Assembly: GCA_045658305.1 (NCBI GenBank) | Contig: JAZOUT010000117.1 | Coordinates: 12,168 to 76,167, forward strand | Source: Aphodosoma sp045658305 | GTDB lineage: Bacteria > Bacteroidota > Bacteroidia > Bacteroidales > Paludibacteraceae | Length of the DNA stretch: 64,000 nt | Direction: 5' to 3' | Part shown: positions 61,223-64,000 of the stretch, piece after piece | Layout: every line of letters starts with the position of its first letter | How positions within the stretch are numbered: the stretch's first letter is position 1 | Made by a program: the position numbers and the translations under genes | Notes under the pieces: generated by a model | Seen by the model: only the letters and a program-made list of their open reading frames with translations | Databases searched by the model: none | Told to the model about the DNA's origin: nothing

Positions 61223-62929
61223 CTATAAATTGATTTTCTCGTAATACTTAACAAAACCTGCACCCATAATATTTTTAACATCATCATCACTATAACCTCG
61301 ACGAATCAATTCCATCGTGATATTTATCAACTCGCTCGAATCATTACAACCTAACACTCCACCTCCACCATCAAAATCAGACCCAACACCAACATGTTCA
61401 CTACCAACCAATTTAACCATATGGTCTATATGGTCACAAATCGTATTTATATCAGCGCGACCATCTTTAGCTAAGAAATAATTATATAGGCACACGTGTA
61501 TTCTACCTCCACTCTGCGCCAATTTCACAATCAATTCGTCACTCATATTTCGCGCATGGTCACACCAAGCTTTTGCCGAAGTATGTGTTGCGATAATTGG
61601 CTGACTACTAAACTCTATCGCTTGCTCAATAGTCGAATCTGCCGCGTGCGACACATCCACCATCATACCCAATCTATTCATCTCTCTAATCACCTCACGC
61701 CCAAACTCCGACAATCCTCCATGCGTGCCTTTACCACGAGCCGAATCGCACAAATCATTATCGCCATTATGGCAGAGCGTGATATAACGCACTCCCATAT
61801 CATAGAATTTTTGCACATTGCCTATATCACCTGCCAATGCAAATCCATTCTCAAGTCCGAAACAAACACTTGAAAGTTGAAAGTTGAAAGTTGAAAGTTG
61901 AGAACTAAATCTCACCAACTCAGGATATCTATCTACTTGCTCGCACAAACGATTGAATGTCTCCACCGCCACATTATGCGCCTCTTGTGCTTTTTGTTTA
62001 TAATCAACATCATCAAGCTCCACCTGTGGCAAATATGCCACCATAAACGTACAGGCCACTCCTCCATCCTTCATTTTCACAAAGTCAACCTTCACCTCTT
62101 CTGCATCCTGACGCACTCCTAAGTCTGTCGTTTCTGTCCACACCATTGGCGTATCTGTGTGTGTATCAACCACTGGCGACGTACGATGCAACTCGCGCGC
62201 CCGCCCATACACCTCTGCCTCTGCCATCAACCAATCAAACAATGCCTTTTGCTCTGGATGCTCTTTATACAAATTCTCTGGGTGCCATTGCACACCAATC
62301 ATCTTATATCCTGGCACCTCTATTGCCTCTACTATACTATCTGGCGCAAATCCCACTGCACGACACGATGGCGCTATCTTTCTCAACGACTGATGATGAA
62401 ACGTATTCACTCCAACCACTCGCTTACCCATCACCTTTGCAATCAACGACCCCGGAGCCAATTCCACCTCATGAGCCACCTCACTACGAGGCTGATCTCC
62501 CTGTGAATGAGCCAACAACGCCTCCGAATTCTCTATCTGTGTATAAATATCTTGATAAATATCTCCACCAAACTCAATATTCATCGCCTGCATACCTCTA
62601 CAAATACCCAACACTGGCATACAACGCTGACGCGCCAATCGCACCAATGCCAAGTCAAATTCATCTCTCAACACACAAGGTTTACCGCTCTGTGGCATCA
62701 ACTCCTCGCCCCAATATTTAGGGTCAATATCTCCACCTCCAGTCAATAGCAAACCATCAACCATATCAAGCAAATTATTCAATATCTGCTCATTATCTGT
62801 CACCGGAAACACTACTGGCGTAGCACCTGCATCTATAATACATTGGACATAGGCAGGCACCAATCTATGCGCCTCCTCCCACCATCCCGACGAGACACCA
62901 ATCTTCAATTTAAATTCCTCATTCTTCAT
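61223..62929 (-). CDS. Fusion of class I amidotransferase-like (C26) and membrane dipeptidase (M19)
   Basis: A 568-residue fusion. Residues ~5-240 are a peptidase C26 / gamma-glutamyl hydrolase-type domain with the nucleophile Cys in VLGICRGMQAMN and the His in GVQWHPEN. Residues ~250-568 are an M19 renal-dipeptidase-like domain starting VVDTHTDTPMVW and containing VDVSHAADST, IATHTSAKAWCDHARN and GVGSDFDGGGG, with metal ligands preserved. No signal peptide is visible, so it is probably cytoplasmic. A repeat-derived insert (SSQLSTFNFQLSSVCF) lies near residues 341-355 in the M19 part. The two halves could hydrolyse gamma-glutamyl and dipeptide bonds, for example of peptidoglycan peptides. Confidence 0.88.
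   Translation of the reverse strand: MKNEEFKLKIGVSSGWWEEAHRLVPAYVQCIIDAGATPVVFPVTDNEQILNNLLDMVDGLLLTGGGDIDPKYWGEELMPQSGKPCVLRDEFDLALVRLARQRCMPVLGICRGMQAMNIEFGGDIYQDIYTQIENSEALLAHSQGDQPRSEVAHEVELAPGSLIAKVMGKRVVGVNTFHHQSLRKIAPSCRAVGFAPDSIVEAIEVPGYKMIGVQWHPENLYKEHPEQKALFDWLMAEAEVYGRARELHRTSPVVDTHTDTPMVWTETTDLGVRQDAEEVKVDFVKMKDGGVACTFMVAYLPQVELDDVDYKQKAQEAHNVAVETFNRLCEQVDRYPELVRFSSQLSTFNFQLSSVCFGLENGFALAGDIGNVQKFYDMGVRYITLCHNGDNDLCDSARGKGTHGGLSEFGREVIREMNRLGMMVDVSHAADSTIEQAIEFSSQPIIATHTSAKAWCDHARNMSDELIVKLAQSGGRIHVCLYNYFLAKDGRADINTICDHIDHMVKLVGSEHVGVGSDFDGGGGVLGCNDSSELINITMELIRRGYSDDDVKNIMGAGFVKYYEKINL
61869..61905. repeat. GAAAGTT tandem repeat inside the dipeptidase gene
   Basis: Five GTTGAAA-type units read in frame as QLSTFNFQLSS on the minus strand. 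Confidence 0.75.
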
Positions 62930-62931
62930 TC

Positions 62932-64000
62932 CTAATTATATTTTATCCACTTAACTATCTCTTTCATAGTAGGCTTCTTGCCATACATCAATATACCAAC
63001 TCTATATATCTTTGCCGACAACCATATAGTACCCACAATCGTCAACGCCAACAACCCAAGCGACAAACCCAACTGCCACACTGGCACATCAAACGGCACC
63101 CTCACCATCATCACTATTGGCGACGTAAATGGTATCATCGAGCACCAAAACGCCAACGGCCCATCTGGATTCTCTGCGCTATACATTCCTGCATACAACG
63201 CAAACAACACCACCAACGTAATCGGCGTCATAAATTGACTCGTATCCGACTCATTATCCACCGACGCCCCGATTGCCACAAACATCGACGAATACAACAA
63301 ATATCCACCCACAAAATACACCAAAAACATCACAGCCACAAATCCCCAATCAATCGACCACAACACCTCAAAATGCTCCCCTAATGCCGACACCTCTTGC
63401 ATCTCTACAGCCATTCCCGCCACAGGACCACCTTGCAACCCCGACATATCAATCCCCATCACACCCATTGCCATACCCACTATCATCATCGTCAACACCG
63501 CCCACAAAGCCATCTGAGTCAAACACGTAAGCCCCACTGCAATAATCTTTCCCCACATCAACTCCCACGGTCTCACCGAGCACACCATCACCTCCACAAT
63601 CCTATTCACCTTCTCTTGCACCACCGAATTCATCACCTGCGACCCACTCACAAATATAAACATATATATCAACATCGTAGCCAATATACCCACAATCGAT
63701 GCTATATCCGAATCCGACGTCGTCACGCCCTCCTCGCTCAACTTATACGTCGTCACCCTAACATCCACTCGCGCACCCTCAATCATATCCTTCAACTTCG
63801 GAATATTATACGACGCCAACTTCTGCTCCTCAACATAGTCCTCTAAAGCCGACTCTATAAATCTACGAATACTGCTCGGAAACTGCTTCTGACTATAAAT
63901 CGTCACAGCATTCGCCCTCATAGCCAAATCATCTGCAATCACCACAACCGCCAAATAATCAGCCGAAAATTGAGAACTAAAATCCGAAACTTGAAAGTCA
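62932..64000 (-). CDS. ABC-2 type transporter permease (NatB-like), N-terminus off window
   Basis: The frame is open to the right edge, so the N-terminus is missing (at least 356 residues are visible). A periplasmic domain is followed by about five membrane segments; VVQEKVNRIVEVMVCSVRPWELMWGKIIAVGL is the typical ABC-2/NatB cytoplasmic motif (here quoted in part: NRIVEVMVCSVRPWELMWGK). The likely function is export, coupled to an ATPase encoded upstream off the window. The visible N-terminal stretch (DFQVSDFSSQFSAD) is again repeat-derived. It ends 2 bases before the upstream end of the dipeptidase gene. Confidence 0.85.
   Translation of the reverse strand, partial: DFQVSDFSSQFSADYLAVVVIADDLAMRANAVTIYSQKQFPSSIRRFIESALEDYVEEQKLASYNIPKLKDMIEGARVDVRVTTYKLSEEGVTTSDSDIASIVGILATMLIYMFIFVSGSQVMNSVVQEKVNRIVEVMVCSVRPWELMWGKIIAVGLTCLTQMALWAVLTMMIVGMAMGVMGIDMSGLQGGPVAGMAVEMQEVSALGEHFEVLWSIDWGFVAVMFLVYFVGGYLLYSSMFVAIGASVDNESDTSQFMTPITLVVLFALYAGMYSAENPDGPLAFWCSMIPFTSPIVMMVRVPFDVPVWQLGLSLGLLALTIVGTIWLSAKIYRVGILMYGKKPTMKEIVKWIKYN
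63964..64000. repeat. Dispersed TTGA-type repeat inside the permease gene
   Basis: AATTGAGAACTAAAATCCGA and ACTTGAAAGTC at the right edge, translated in frame in the permease. Confidence 0.55.

Noticed and set aside
62146..62721. 191-codon plus-strand frame
   Set aside because: Antisense to the C26 domain of the fusion enzyme, which has intact catalytic motifs.

Overview
The window comes from the chromosome of an AT-rich Bacteroidales bacterium (phylum Bacteroidota). The evidence is a SusC/SusD pair, secreted proteins with type IX secretion (T9SS) sorting tails, GldG, and promoters of the Bacteroidota form (TAnnTTTG -7 element). Nearly all genes lie on the minus strand. The exceptions are an XRE regulator at 10.5 kb, a DUF2851 gene, prfC and a NagB/LmbE-like gene.

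Region 1 (1 to about 11,020) is the right end of an integrated mobile element that continues off the left edge. It ends at the 3' end of a tRNA gene (T-arm plus acceptor strand, about 10,991-11,018) next to core genes. It carries a primase-helicase operon facing an XRE repressor with palindromic operators between them, an iteron-like array with the same operators at 2.1-2.3 kb, a possible toxin-antitoxin pair, an XRE/ImmA-IrrE/PIN operon, a DUF2335 membrane-protein pair and several unknown genes. Two non-coding features stand out. One is a structured transcript unit at about 594-862 with its own promoter and terminator. The other is a leader at 5308-5535 with long, mutually exclusive pairings reaching a start codon.

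Region 2 (11-26.6 kb) is housekeeping: fructose-bisphosphate aldolase, a beta-barrel protein, LemA and TPM proteins, an FKBP lipoprotein, endonuclease IV, GldG, a 51-residue YqaE/Pmp3 protein, a PgpH-type HD phosphodiesterase, an M16 peptidase, an XRE/DUF2975 pair and DUF2851.

Region 3 (26.6-30 kb) is an AT-rich accessory island: an Nmad3-domain gene followed by three RadC-like JAB domains in two genes. It is flanked by a second structured ncRNA candidate and a 174-bp MITE-like element.

Region 4 (30-52.5 kb) has prfC, then a large leftward polysaccharide-utilisation-type locus: BadF-type sugar kinase, MurQ, SusC, SusD, two lipoproteins, a GHL10 glycosidase-like protein, two secreted proteins and a secreted amidase. 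A divergent NagB/LmbE fusion sits beside it. Together these suggest capture of peptidoglycan fragments, muropeptide cleavage and N-acetylmuramic acid breakdown.

Region 5 (52.5-64 kb) holds polyprenyl synthase, UvrB, BirA, a PBP4-type carboxypeptidase, a PAP2-like membrane protein, RpoN, FolE, a SPOR protein, an amidotransferase-dipeptidase fusion and a partial ABC permease.

Three dispersed short-repeat families run through the window. One encodes signal peptides and another has been inserted in frame into coding sequences, including uvrB.
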